Shown here: positions 7,303 to 15,641 of the stretch, in pieces | How positions within the stretch are numbered: the first letter of the stretch is position 1 | Layout: each line of letters begins with the position of its first letter | NCBI RefSeq assembly: GCF_019492055.1 | Contig: NZ_JAICBX010000002.1 | Coordinates: forward strand, 62,001 to 126,000 | Reading direction: 5' to 3' | From: Flavimaribacter sediminis | GTDB taxonomy: Bacteria; Pseudomonadota; Alphaproteobacteria; Rhizobiales; Rhizobiaceae | Length of the DNA: 64,000 bases | Program-made: the position numbers and the translations under genes | Notes under the pieces: model-generated | Told to the model about the DNA's origin: nothing | The model's database searches: none | What the model saw: the letters and a program-made list of their open reading frames with translations, nothing else

Positions 7303-8286
7303 ATGGGTTCAGGCAGGTTTGCGACTCCCGTCCGTGTCGTTTCTCATCCGTTCTTCGCCAAGGCGGTGATCAACGGCCGACTGAGCCAGATCGACGGCGT
7401 CGACGTGGTCCCGGTTGACGAAAGAAGCGAGCTCGCATCGGCAATCAAGGACGCGCAAGTCCTGATCATGCCGGGCGGCGGATTCTTTTTCGATGGCGAA
7501 CTGGCAGCGCTGTTGCGCGAACACGCGCCGGAACTGCGCTGGATCCAGCTTACCTCGGCGGGATATGACGGTCCCGAGAGAAATGGCGTTCCGGATGGCG
7601 TGGTGGTGACGAACAATGGCGGCGCTCTCGGCGCGCCGGTGGCCGAACACGCCGTCACTTTGCTGCTCGCCCTTGCGAGACGATTGCCGGAATTCTGGCA
7701 GAACCAATCGAAACAACTCTGGATCCGGAAAACCGAAACGCCGGTAGCCAGCCTCGAGGGGCGGACGATCGCCGTTATCGGTTTTGGCTCGATCGGCCGC
7801 GAGGTGGCGCTCCGCGCGAGAACGTTCGGAATGCGGGTGCTTGGCGTTCGTCGTACCCCGACGCCTGACGCTCTGGCCGACGAGATGTTTGCGATGGCGG
7901 ATATGGAACGCGCGCTGGGCCAGGCCGACGCGGTTGTGATCAGCCTGCCGCTGAACGACGACACCAGGAATGTGTTCGACAGTCGGACGCTTGCCGCCTG
8001 CAAGCCCGGAGCATGGATCGTCAACGTCGGACGCGGCGCGCTCGTCGATACGCATGCGCTGGTCGACGCGCTGCATTCAGGACATATCGGCGGCGCCGGC
8101 CTCGACGTCGTCGAGCCTGAACCGGTTCCGTCCGATCACCCCTTGTGGTCTGCGCCGAACGTGTTGATTACTCCTCACATTGCGGGCAGCGGCAGCGACG
8201 CGAGTTATCAGCGCGTCGCCGACACGATCGAAATCAACATGAAGCGGTATCTCGTCGGAGAGCCGCTTCAGCATCAGGTCATCTAG
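7303..8286 (+). CDS. D-isomer-specific 2-hydroxyacid dehydrogenase family protein
   Basis: NAD(P)-dependent reductase of 2-oxo acids, 327 residues. The Rossmann fold is centred on VIGFGSIGREVALRARTFGM. The family block NVGRGALVDTHALVDAL carries the catalytic Arg region, GGAGLDVVEPEPVPSDHPLW the catalytic Glu, and LITPHIAG the catalytic His. Start is the ATG at 7303 rather than the TTG at 7297, with CAGGA upstream. It heads a group read in one direction with an isomerase 9 bp downstream and a TetR regulator. Likely job: interconversion of a 2-hydroxy and 2-oxo acid arising from the unknown catabolic substrate of this region; the true substrate is not known. Confidence 0.88.
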   Translation: MGSGRFATPVRVVSHPFFAKAVINGRLSQIDGVDVVPVDERSELASAIKDAQVLIMPGGGFFFDGELAALLREHAPELRWIQLTSAGYDGPERNGVPDGVVVTNNGGALGAPVAEHAVTLLLALARRLPEFWQNQSKQLWIRKTETPVASLEGRTIAVIGFGSIGREVALRARTFGMRVLGVRRTPTPDALADEMFAMADMERALGQADAVVISLPLNDDTRNVFDSRTLAACKPGAWIVNVGRGALVDTHALVDALHSGHIGGAGLDVVEPEPVPSDHPLWSAPNVLITPHIAGSGSDASYQRVADTIEINMKRYLVGEPLQHQVI

Positions 8287-8295
8287 GAGGCGGCA

Positions 8296-9123
8296 TTGAA
8301 AATCTATCTGTGCAGCGAGGTGGTGCGCGAACTCGACTTCGCCGACCAATGCCGGTTCGCCCGGGAAGTCGGCTATGACGGGCTGGAAGTGGCGCCCTTC
8401 ACCCTGTCTGACGAACCGCAGCTTCTGAGCAGCGATAAAATCGCGGAGCTGCGTAAGATCGCGGATGGCGAAGGCGTCGAAATCGCCGGTCTGCACTGGT
8501 TGATGGCTACGCCTGAAGGCCTGTCGATCACGTCGACGGATCCGGCTGTGGCGGAGCGCACGGTTGATTTCGGCAAGCGGCTCGTCACGCTTTGCGCAGA
8601 TCTTGGCGGCGGATATCTCGTCCATGGATCGCCTTTTCAGCGCGTTCTTGAAGACGATAATGAAGCGGACAGCCGGCAGCGCGGGTTCGACTATTTCGCC
8701 GCCATGGGAGACGCGGCCGGAGATGCGGGGGTGCGCTATCTCATCGAACCGCTGTCGCGCAACGATACGCGATTCATTAACACGGTCGAAGAAGCGATCA
8801 CGATCATCGAGGCCACCGGATCTCAGGCGCTTGGAACGATGATTGACTGCTACGCGGCGGCGAGCAACGGCGAGGATGTGGCGCGCGCGCTGGAGCACTG
8901 GATCAGCCGCGGCGTTGTCTCCCACATCCATTTCAACGACGACAACAAGCGAGGCCCCGGCGAAGGCTCCACTGATTTCTTAGCCATTGTGGAAACCCTT
9001 CGCAAACTTGACTATTCGGGGACGACTGCAGTAGAGCCCTTCATCTATCAACCGGACGGATGCAGTTGCGCCGCCCGCTCGATCGGCTATCTCAAGGGTC
9101 TGATGGGCAGACGCCCCGAATAG
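8296..9123 (+). CDS. Sugar phosphate isomerase/epimerase-family TIM-barrel protein, TTG start
   Basis: AP-endonuclease-2-like TIM barrel of 275 residues. The start is TTG at 8296, with a perfect AGGAGG five bases upstream, so TTG is well supported. Family features are the MKIYLCSEVVREL opening, GYDGLEVAPF, HGSPFQR, YLIEPLSR with the metal-binding Glu, a MIDCYAA segment, SHIHFNDDNKRGPG with His/Asp ligands, and the TTAVEPF ending. These suggest a divalent-metal-dependent ketose or keto-acid epimerase or isomerase. It follows the hydroxyacid dehydrogenase by 9 bp and precedes the TetR gene by 16 bp, so the three should form an operon. The substrate is unknown. Confidence 0.85.
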   Translation: MKIYLCSEVVRELDFADQCRFAREVGYDGLEVAPFTLSDEPQLLSSDKIAELRKIADGEGVEIAGLHWLMATPEGLSITSTDPAVAERTVDFGKRLVTLCADLGGGYLVHGSPFQRVLEDDNEADSRQRGFDYFAAMGDAAGDAGVRYLIEPLSRNDTRFINTVEEAITIIEATGSQALGTMIDCYAAASNGEDVARALEHWISRGVVSHIHFNDDNKRGPGEGSTDFLAIVETLRKLDYSGTTAVEPFIYQPDGCSCAARSIGYLKGLMGRRPE

Positions 9124-9139
9124 CCTTGCCGGGAGCAGA

Positions 9140-9787
9140 ATGTCCGTCGCATCCGACACCACCGCAGGAAAACAGCGCCGCAACCCTGAGGCGACTCGCG
9201 CATCAATCCTGGCGGCAGCGCGTGTGGAGTTCGCGAACAAGGGACTGGACGGAGCGCGCGTAGACCAGATCGCCAGCCGCGCGAAGGCAAACAAGCAGCT
9301 CGTCTATTACTATTTCGGCAGCAAGGACGATCTTTACCGCGCTGCGCTTGAAGCGACATACGCTGAAATCCGCGAACGCGAACGCGAACTCGATCTCAGC
9401 AATCTGCCGCCGCGCGAGGCGATGGTGAAACTGATCGATTTCTCGCTGGACTATCTCAACGATCACCGGGAATTCATCCGGATGCTCGCCGACGAAAACG
9501 CTCATGGCGCGCCGCATGTTCGCGAGTCCGAAATGGCGCTGAAAACCAATTCTCCCCTGCTCGAACTGATTGCCGAAACGCTTGACCGCGGCGTCGCTGA
9601 AGGCACGTTTCGCAAGGGCGTTGATCCGCTGGAGCTCTATGTCTCAATAGCCGGTATGACGTTTTTCTACTTCGCCAACGGTCTTACCATGTCCGCGATC
9701 TTCGGTCGGGACCTGTCGCGTCAGGAAGCGATCAGTTCCTATCGCGATCACATTGTCACACTGACGCTTCAAGGTCTGAAACCGTAA
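9140..9787 (+). CDS. TetR/AcrR-family transcriptional regulator
   Basis: One-component repressor of 215 residues. The helix-turn-helix spans about residues 19-65 (RASILAAARVEFANKG, then VDQIASRAKANKQLVYYYFGSKDDLY, a textbook TetR recognition helix). The rest is an all-helical ligand-binding and dimerisation domain of the RutR-like type. It is the last gene of a three-gene group, and a palindrome begins directly at its stop codon (9788-9803). A nearly identical palindrome lies upstream of the next operon (10737-10752). These two sites make it the obvious candidate regulator of the catabolic block. Ligand unknown. Confidence 0.9.
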   Translation: MSVASDTTAGKQRRNPEATRASILAAARVEFANKGLDGARVDQIASRAKANKQLVYYYFGSKDDLYRAALEATYAEIRERERELDLSNLPPREAMVKLIDFSLDYLNDHREFIRMLADENAHGAPHVRESEMALKTNSPLLELIAETLDRGVAEGTFRKGVDPLELYVSIAGMTFFYFANGLTMSAIFGRDLSRQEAISSYRDHIVTLTLQGLKP

Positions 9788-9803
9788 TCAACTATCCGGT
9801 TGA
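9788..9803. promoter_or_regulatory. Palindrome copy 1, probable TetR operator
   Basis: TCAACTATCCGGTTGA, the core of the 7-bp-arm inverted repeat AATCAAC-N6-GTTGATT (9786-9805). It starts right after the TetR stop codon and lies about 55 bp before the next start. The same motif with only three central bases changed recurs at 10737-10752. Confidence 0.6.
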
Positions 9804-9858
9804 TTGAAGTCGCGACTTGTCGTTACACTGCTCCCTTGCTTCGGCAGGACATGGCTTC

Positions 9859-10719
9859 ATGGACATCAGCATCGTCACAGACGAACTTACCGGCGATCCG
9901 GAAACGGCCTTCCAACTCGGCCTTGAATGGGGCGTGACCCGCTTCGAGCTCCGCGGCGTCCATGAAACGCGCGTGCCGCGCATCTCCAGCCATGCGAGGC
10001 AACGGCTCATGAGAGCGATCGAGCGTTACGGGGTGTCGATCACCGCGATTTCACCAGGCCTCTTCAAGATCCCTTTCCCCAAGACCGAAAGGAAATATTC
10101 CAATCTGATCTGGATGGATGCGGAATTCGCAGACGCTCAGGCCAGAGCACAGGCGCTCCTGGCGGACCATGTGGAAAATCTACTTCCCGAATCCATCGCT
10201 TTCGCCCGGTCCGTAGGCGCGCGTTACCTCATTGCGTTCAGCTTCGGTCGCAACGGCGCTCCGCAAGGCCCTGCCCCGCAAGGCGTGGTCGACGCCATAA
10301 CCCATGCGGCCGAAACGGCTGCGGCGGCTGGCGTCGAACTGCTGATCGAGAATGAAGAAGGTCATTTCGCCGACACCGGATTGCGCTCGGCGAACCTGAT
10401 TGAACGCATCCGGGTTCCCGTTGGCCTTAACTGGGATCCGGCGAATGCGCGCATCGACGGCGACACCCCGTTTCCGGATGGCTACGAGGCCACAAAGTCC
10501 CTGATCCGAAATGTTCACTACAAGGATGTGCGGTGCTTTGCCGACGGCGGCTGGGAAATCGTGGCGGAGGGAGAGGTCGACTGGGCTGGTCAGATTTCTG
10601 CACTGGCGCGGGACGGATATTGCGGCGCGATCGCCGTGGAACCCCATCTTTCACCCCCCGTTCAAGCCACACGGGACGCGCTGAAAAGACTGCAAGGTCT
10701 TGTTTCCAATACGTTCTAA
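9859..10719 (+). CDS. Sugar phosphate isomerase/epimerase-family TIM-barrel protein
   Basis: Second AP-endonuclease-2-like TIM barrel in the cluster, 286 residues from ATG 9859 (MDISIVTDELTGDPETAF). The frame stays open upstream, but that stretch overlaps the putative operator and lacks a better ribosome site. Motifs include WGVTRFELRGVHETRVP, an ARYLIAFSFGR strand, ELLIENEEGHFADT with the metal-ligand Glu, VGLNWDPANAR, NVHYKDVR and a terminal AIAVEPHLSPP. The EVDW segment and spacing match sugar or inositol isomerases. It is flanked on both sides by copies of the same palindrome, so it probably forms a separate regulated unit. Substrate unknown. Confidence 0.85.
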   Translation: MDISIVTDELTGDPETAFQLGLEWGVTRFELRGVHETRVPRISSHARQRLMRAIERYGVSITAISPGLFKIPFPKTERKYSNLIWMDAEFADAQARAQALLADHVENLLPESIAFARSVGARYLIAFSFGRNGAPQGPAPQGVVDAITHAAETAAAAGVELLIENEEGHFADTGLRSANLIERIRVPVGLNWDPANARIDGDTPFPDGYEATKSLIRNVHYKDVRCFADGGWEIVAEGEVDWAGQISALARDGYCGAIAVEPHLSPPVQATRDALKRLQGLVSNTF

Positions 10720-10736
10720 GTCTTCCTTTACCATTT

Positions 10737-10752
10737 TCAACTAAATGGTTGA
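10737..10752. promoter_or_regulatory. Palindrome copy 2, probable TetR operator
   Basis: TCAACTAAATGGTTGA lies between the second isomerase and the epimerase gene, about 75 bp before the probable start of the latter. It shares TCAACTA-N3-GGTTGA with the copy at 9788-9803. A nested inverted repeat ACCATTT/AAATGGT (10730-10749) overlaps it. Confidence 0.6.
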
Positions 10753-10827
10753 AACTTTCCGCGGTTCGCGATAGCGTACATGAAACGCCCGCACAAAATG
10801 GGGTTGCGTATGCAGGGGAAAGCACAG

Positions 10828-11895
10828 ATGCAGGACAATCCTGCTTCCATGGAACAAGCCGCGCAGCCCGGCGCGTTTCCAAAGAGCTTCGAAAGCGTCG
10901 AACAGCTCGACTCCTTCCTGTCGCAACCGAGCCCGGAACTGATAGACGACCTCTCGTCGGTCGACGGCGATATTCTGATCCTTGGCGTCGCCGGCAAAAT
11001 GGGGCCGACGCTTGCCCGCCTTGCCCGCAACGCCGCTCCGAACAAGCGCATTGTCGGCGTTGCGCGTTTCAGCGAAGCCGGACAGCGCGAGACGCTGGAA
11101 AAATGCGGCGTCGAAACTATCAAGGCCGATTTGCTCGATCAGGAGCAGGTCGAGGCTTTGCCCCGTCTGCGCAATGTCATCTTCATGGCGGGCATGAAGT
11201 TCGGCGCCAGCGGCAATCAGCCATTGACCTGGGCGATGAATGTTCACTGCCCAAGCATTGTAGCTTCCGTTTTTCGCGAGTCACGGATCGTCGCCTTCTC
11301 CACAGGCAACATCTATCCCCTGGTCGATGTGATGCAGCAGGGCGCGCTTGAAAAGACGCCGGCCGGGCCGCGGGGCGAATACGCCCAGTCGTGTCTCGGG
11401 CGTGAGCGTATGTTCGAGTATTTCTCCGGGCGCTACCAGACGCCCGGTCGGCTGATCCGTCTCAATTATGCGATCGACCTTCGCTACGGCGTGCTTTTCG
11501 ACCTCGCCAGCCGCGTCAAGCAGGACATTCCGATCGATCTCTCGTTGATGGGTCATGTGAACGTGATCTGGCAGGGCGATGCAAACGCTCAAACACTGCG
11601 CGCGCTGCGTCACTGCACCACGCCGACGTCGCCGCTCAATATCAGCGGCCCGGAAACCCTGTCGGTGCGGTGGCTCGTCGAAGAATTATCCGCGCGACTT
11701 GGCAAGAAACCAAATCTGGTCGGCGACGAATCCGAAACGGCGTGGCTGACCAACAGCGCCCAGGCTGCAAGCCTTTTCGGCTATCCCTCTGTGCCGGTCG
11801 GCGTGATGCTCGACTGGGTCGCGGACTGGGTCGCCCATGACCGGCCAAGCCTCAACAAGCCTACGAAATTCGAGGTCCGCGATGGGGATTTCTGA
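10828..11895 (+). CDS. NAD-dependent epimerase/dehydratase-family (SDR) protein
   Basis: Extended short-chain dehydrogenase-like protein. The Rossmann motif is ILILGVAGKMGPTLA, followed by a strand with VVGVARFS-like context and D-L-L for the cofactor. An alternative catalytic region reads FSTGNIYP ... EYAQSCLGRERMFEYF; here the usual YxxxK is replaced by Y-A-Q-S-C-L-G, so the catalytic Lys is missing and the activity may differ from sugar epimerases. Three in-frame ATGs compete; 10828 is chosen because AGGGG lies about nine bases ahead (355 residues), and the earliest (10780) gives 371. It heads the main operon, overlaps the GNAT gene by 14 bp and follows a probable TetR operator. Confidence 0.78.
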   Translation: MQDNPASMEQAAQPGAFPKSFESVEQLDSFLSQPSPELIDDLSSVDGDILILGVAGKMGPTLARLARNAAPNKRIVGVARFSEAGQRETLEKCGVETIKADLLDQEQVEALPRLRNVIFMAGMKFGASGNQPLTWAMNVHCPSIVASVFRESRIVAFSTGNIYPLVDVMQQGALEKTPAGPRGEYAQSCLGRERMFEYFSGRYQTPGRLIRLNYAIDLRYGVLFDLASRVKQDIPIDLSLMGHVNVIWQGDANAQTLRALRHCTTPTSPLNISGPETLSVRWLVEELSARLGKKPNLVGDESETAWLTNSAQAASLFGYPSVPVGVMLDWVADWVAHDRPSLNKPTKFEVRDGDF

Positions 11896-12721
11896 GAACA
11901 TGCCCATCGTCCGGCTTACCGTGAAAGACATCCAGGCTGGCATGGCTTTGTCAACGGAGGCAGGCTGGAACCAGGTTGCGGACGACTGGAAACATTTTAT
12001 CGAACGGGGCGAGACCATCGGCGTGTGCGACGCCGACGGGCGACTGATCGCAAGCGCGGCCGCCTTGCCCTATGACGGTTCTTTCGGCTTTGTCGGCATG
12101 GTGCTGGTCACCGCCGACTGGCGTCGCCGCGGCATTGCGACCCGCCTCGTCGACCGTTGCATGGCAATACTTCGCTCACGCAATCTCACACCGGTCCTCG
12201 ACGCCACAGCGGACGGAGAGAAGGTCTACGTCAACCAGGGTTTTCAGCCGCAATTCCGGTTCGACCGCTGGCAGAGAGAATCGTCGGACATTCAGTCCGT
12301 CGTCGAAATAACGACGCCGGAACCCGCCCGTCTTGACGCATTGCTGAGCTGCGACGCCGAAGCTTTCGGCGCCCGAAGGCCCGCCCTGATGCGCGATTTC
12401 CTGGCGCGCGATGGATCTTCGGCCATCACCGACGGCGCAGACGGCTTTGCGATCGTCCGCCGCGGCAGGCGCGCCTTGCAGGCGGGACCGGTCGTGGCCA
12501 CAAGCGAAACCGGCGCTCTTGAACTCATGAAGCGCCTGCTGGCGACCACGCGCGGAACCGTCTTTATAGATGTTCCGCAAATCTGGTCGAAGATTGGCGC
12601 ATGGCTTAGCGATCAGGGCTTTACGATCCAGCGCAGCTTTGCCCGCATGGCGCTGGGCCGTTCGGAAGCCTTTGGAAATCCAAAACACCTTTTCTCGGTT
12701 GCCGGTCCGGAGTTCGGCTGA
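11882..12721 (+). CDS. GNAT-family N-acetyltransferase with C-terminal YitH-like domain
   Basis: Two-part protein of about 279 residues. The N-terminal GNAT fold carries the acetyl-CoA pyrophosphate loop in MVLVTADWRRRGIATRLVDR. The C-terminal half (AEAFGARRPALMRDFL ... and a terminal FTIQRSFARMALG strand) matches the second domain found in YitH-type acetyltransferases. It would acetylate a small molecule or amine in the cytoplasm. The start may be ATG 11882 or ATG 11900; 11882 overlaps the preceding gene by 14 bp. Its stop overlaps the ATG of the DapA-family gene (TGATG), so coupling is clear. Substrate unknown; acetylation of a pathway intermediate is an inference. Confidence 0.8.
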   Translation: MGISENMPIVRLTVKDIQAGMALSTEAGWNQVADDWKHFIERGETIGVCDADGRLIASAAALPYDGSFGFVGMVLVTADWRRRGIATRLVDRCMAILRSRNLTPVLDATADGEKVYVNQGFQPQFRFDRWQRESSDIQSVVEITTPEPARLDALLSCDAEAFGARRPALMRDFLARDGSSAITDGADGFAIVRRGRRALQAGPVVATSETGALELMKRLLATTRGTVFIDVPQIWSKIGAWLSDQGFTIQRSFARMALGRSEAFGNPKHLFSVAGPEFG

Positions 12722-13803
12722 TGACGATCCACTCCCAATCGCCCGTAAGCGAACATCCGGCCGGCGCCCAGGATCCGATTGAGATCCTTCGTCAAGGAAC
12801 CGTCATCCCGGCACATCCGCTGGCTCTCGACGCCGATCGCAAGCTTGATCGTCGTCGCCAGCGCGCGCTGTCGCGCTATTATCTCGACGCCGGCGCAGGC
12901 GGCCTGGCCGTCGGCGTACACACAACGCAATTCGAGATCCGAGAGGCTGGCCTCTACGAAGACGTGCTGACGCTCGCCGCCGAAACGGCGGCCGACTGGA
13001 GCGACCGGCCGCTCGCCATGGTCGCCGGTCTGGTCGGCCGAACGGAACAGGCGACGGCGGAGGCGCGGATCGCCGGGTCGCTCGGATACAATGCCGGGTT
13101 GCTCAGCCTCGCCGCGATGAAGAACCAGGACACCGACGCCCTCATCGATCATTGCCGCGCAGTGTCGGAGGTCATTCCTCTGGTTGGTTTTTATCTGCAG
13201 CCCGCGGTTGGCGGCATGGAGCTCGACGCAGAATTCTGGAGGCGTTTTGCAGCCATTCCGAACGTGATCGCCATCAAGGTCGCGCCTTTCAACCGCTACC
13301 GCACGCTCGACGTCGTTCGCGGCGTCGTCGCGGCGGGCGCCGAAGACAGGATTTCGCTCTACACAGGCAATGACGACCATATCGTTCTCGATCTGGTAAC
13401 GCCCTTCACGGCGATGCGCGACGGAAAGCCGGTGACGGTGCGCTTTGTCGGCGGACTGCTCGGCCACTGGTCCGTCTGGACGAAATCCGCCATCGACATT
13501 TATCGCAGCTGTCGTGCGGTCTCGTCGGAAGAGGCTGTTCCTTCCGAGCTGCTGGCGCTCGACAGTCGCGTCACCGACTGCAACGCAGCCTTCTTCGACG
13601 TCGCCAATGCGTTTCGGGGCTGCATCGCCGGCTGCCATGAGGTTTTGCGCCGGCAGGGTCTGCTGGAAGGCGTCTGGTGCCTTGATCCGGAAGAGGGCCT
13701 GAGCCCCGGCCAGGCGGAAGAGATCGACCGCGTTCTGGATCAGCATGGCGACCTCTCCGATGACAACTTCGTCGCGGAAAACCTTGAACGGTGGCTTTCC
13801 TAG
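12721..13803 (+). CDS. Dihydrodipicolinate synthase (DapA)-family aldolase
   Basis: Class I Schiff-base aldolase/hydrolase family, 360 residues, longer than DapA (about 290) because of an N-terminal and a C-terminal extension. The Schiff-base Lys is K186 in VIAIKVAPF, and Y158 in LVGFYLQP is the family tyrosine. The pyruvate-binding GTTGE block is replaced by GVHTTQFE, so the substrate is unlikely to be aspartate semialdehyde. Many such proteins cleave or form 2-keto-3-deoxy sugar acids, which fits the enolase-superfamily dehydratase candidate in the same operon. Its start overlaps the GNAT stop, and its end overlaps the permease start by 13 bp. Confidence 0.86.
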   Translation: MTIHSQSPVSEHPAGAQDPIEILRQGTVIPAHPLALDADRKLDRRRQRALSRYYLDAGAGGLAVGVHTTQFEIREAGLYEDVLTLAAETAADWSDRPLAMVAGLVGRTEQATAEARIAGSLGYNAGLLSLAAMKNQDTDALIDHCRAVSEVIPLVGFYLQPAVGGMELDAEFWRRFAAIPNVIAIKVAPFNRYRTLDVVRGVVAAGAEDRISLYTGNDDHIVLDLVTPFTAMRDGKPVTVRFVGGLLGHWSVWTKSAIDIYRSCRAVSSEEAVPSELLALDSRVTDCNAAFFDVANAFRGCIAGCHEVLRRQGLLEGVWCLDPEEGLSPGQAEEIDRVLDQHGDLSDDNFVAENLERWLS

Positions 13804-14609
13804 ATGATGCGTTCACAAAAAGACTGTGGGGGTCGGTGTTGAATTCCGTGAAGCGACTGCTGATCGAGTGGTTTCCCGCCATCCTGATGTTCATCGGCGT
13901 GCTGGTCATCTGGCAACTCGCCGTATCGACCCTTGGTATACGCGAATATCTGCTGCCCAGTCCGGGCTCGGTGGTGGACGCCATGCTGTCCAGCGAGATT
14001 CCGTGGGGCAAGCACATTCTTGTGACGGGAACGGCTATTCTGGGCGCGTTCCTCATCGCGGCCGTCGGCGGCATTCTGCTTGGCACGCTCACCGCGTGGT
14101 CGAATATGGTGGGACGCGCGCTGATGCCGTTTCTGGTCTTCGTCAACACCCTGCCTAAAGTCGCCGTCGCGCCTCTCTTCCTCCTGTGGTTCGGGTACGG
14201 TATTTTTCCCAACATGCTGATCGGCGCGCTGATCGGCTTTTTTCCGGTCGTCATCAACACCGCCGTCGGCCTGTCGCAGATCGACGACGAGATGCTTGAC
14301 CTCGGCCGGGTCTTCAATGCGCCAAAGTGGAAAGTGTTCGCCAAGATCCGAATACCGAACGCCTATCCCTATATCCTGAGCGCCCTCAAGGTGACCGCGA
14401 CCGCTGCAGTCGTCGGCGCCATCGTCGGCGAATTCGTCGCCTCCCAGAGCGGGCTCGGATACGTGATCATCACCAGCCAGAGCAGCCTGAACACGCCGCT
14501 GGCCTTCGGGGCGCTGGTGTGGATCTCGATCCTGGGCCTGGCGCTCTACGGCGCAGTTGCAGCTTTGTCACGCGTGCTGGCCCCTTGGGCCGAAGGTCAA
14601 GAGAACTAA
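13791..14609 (+). CDS. ABC transporter permease (SsuC/TauC/ThiX type)
   Basis: Inner-membrane permease with about six transmembrane segments, family BPD_transp_1. The EAA-like coupling loop is EMLDLGRVFNAPKWKVFAKI-type, followed by RIPNAYPYILSALK. Upstream landmarks LLPSPGSVVDAM and NTLPKVAVAPLFLLWFG are typical of nitrate/sulfonate/taurine/thiamine-precursor importers. Annotated from the GTG at 13791, which overlaps the previous stop by 13 bp; an internal TTG or GTG near 13840-13850 with a G-rich upstream stretch is an alternative. Works with the binding protein at 14627 and the ATPase at 15642. Confidence 0.88.
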   Translation: MAFLDDAFTKRLWGSVLNSVKRLLIEWFPAILMFIGVLVIWQLAVSTLGIREYLLPSPGSVVDAMLSSEIPWGKHILVTGTAILGAFLIAAVGGILLGTLTAWSNMVGRALMPFLVFVNTLPKVAVAPLFLLWFGYGIFPNMLIGALIGFFPVVINTAVGLSQIDDEMLDLGRVFNAPKWKVFAKIRIPNAYPYILSALKVTATAAVVGAIVGEFVASQSGLGYVIITSQSSLNTPLAFGALVWISILGLALYGAVAALSRVLAPWAEGQEN

Positions 14610-14626
14610 AATAAAGGAGAACTGAA

Positions 14627-15616
14627 ATGCTGAAGAAACTACTCGCCATTACAGCGGTCGTCGGCGTCCTCGTCTCGCCTGCCGCCGCACAGGAGGATTT
14701 CAAATTCGCGCTCAACTGGTTTCCAGTGGGAGACCACGCCGCCTACTGGGTTGCGCTCGACAAGGGGTACTATTCGGACGCCGGACTGAATGTGACGCTC
14801 GAAAACTCCAAGGGCTCGGGTGACTCGATCGCAAAGGTCGACACAGGCGCCGCCGACGCAGGCCTCGCCGACAGCGCGGTCGTCATCGCCTCGCTCGCGC
14901 GCGGCACCACGATCAAGGTCGTCGGCATGGTCTTCGACACGACCCCGCTCAACATATTCTCGAGCGCCGACAATCCGATCAAGACGCCCAAGGATCTTGA
15001 AGGCAAGTCCATCGGCGCGCCTCCCGGCGACAGCCAGCGCCAGGTCTGGCCAGCATTCGCCAAGGCCAATGGCATCGACTCCAGCAAGGTAACCTGGGTG
15101 AATGTCGAGCCCGCCGCGAAGATCGCGGCCCTCGCCGAAAAGCGCGTCGACGCTGTCGCCGACTACACCACCGGCCTGCCGCTCTACGAAAAGCCGATGG
15201 GTGAAGGCAATGTCGTCATGATGCCCTGGGCCGACAACGGCTTCGACATGTATTCCATGTCCATCATCGCGAGCGAGAAGACGATGACGGAACGTCCTGA
15301 AGCTCTGAAGAAGTTTCTCGAAGCTTCCTACAAGGGCTGGCAGGATGTCATGGCCGATCCTGAAGCGGCCATGGTTATCTTCAAGAAGCGCGTTCCTGAA
15401 ATCGACGAAAAGCTGCTTGGCGCCAATATGGCCATGGGTCTTCAACTGATGCAGACGGACCGTTACAAGGAAAACGGCATCGGCTGGATCGAAAAGGAAA
15501 AGATGTGCAGCTCCGTCGACACGGTGAACACCTACATGGGCCTGCCCAAGGAAGTCTCGTGCGACGACGTCTTCACGACGGAGTACCTCACCAAAATCGA
15601 CATGCCGGCCAACTGA
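14627..15616 (+). CDS. ABC substrate-binding protein, NMT1/THI5-like
   Basis: Secreted binding protein of 329 residues with signal peptide MLKKLLAITAVVGVLVSPAAA cleaved before QEDFKF. The mature domain opens FALNWFPVGDHAAYWVALDKG, the hallmark of the NMT1/THI5-like family, and continues with GSGDSIAKVDTGAADAGLAD, the loop that contacts the ligand in the thiamine-pyrimidine binders. GAPPGDSQRQVWP is the second-lobe turn. Start ATG has AAAGGAG upstream. The family carries pyrimidines, taurine, nitrate and other small compounds; given the amidase and sugar-acid-like enzymes beside it, the ligand could be an amide or ureide rather than a thiamine precursor. There is no thiamine biosynthesis gene or THI-box near it. 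Confidence 0.87.
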   Translation: MLKKLLAITAVVGVLVSPAAAQEDFKFALNWFPVGDHAAYWVALDKGYYSDAGLNVTLENSKGSGDSIAKVDTGAADAGLADSAVVIASLARGTTIKVVGMVFDTTPLNIFSSADNPIKTPKDLEGKSIGAPPGDSQRQVWPAFAKANGIDSSKVTWVNVEPAAKIAALAEKRVDAVADYTTGLPLYEKPMGEGNVVMMPWADNGFDMYSMSIIASEKTMTERPEALKKFLEASYKGWQDVMADPEAAMVIFKKRVPEIDEKLLGANMAMGLQLMQTDRYKENGIGWIEKEKMCSSVDTVNTYMGLPKEVSCDDVFTTEYLTKIDMPAN

Positions 15617-15641
15617 CCGGCAGGACGATCGGAAGCATACG

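Noticed and set aside
14600-14630. Possible thiamine riboswitch before the THI5-like binding protein
   Set aside because: No THI-box-like sequence; only 17 bp separate the stop and start.
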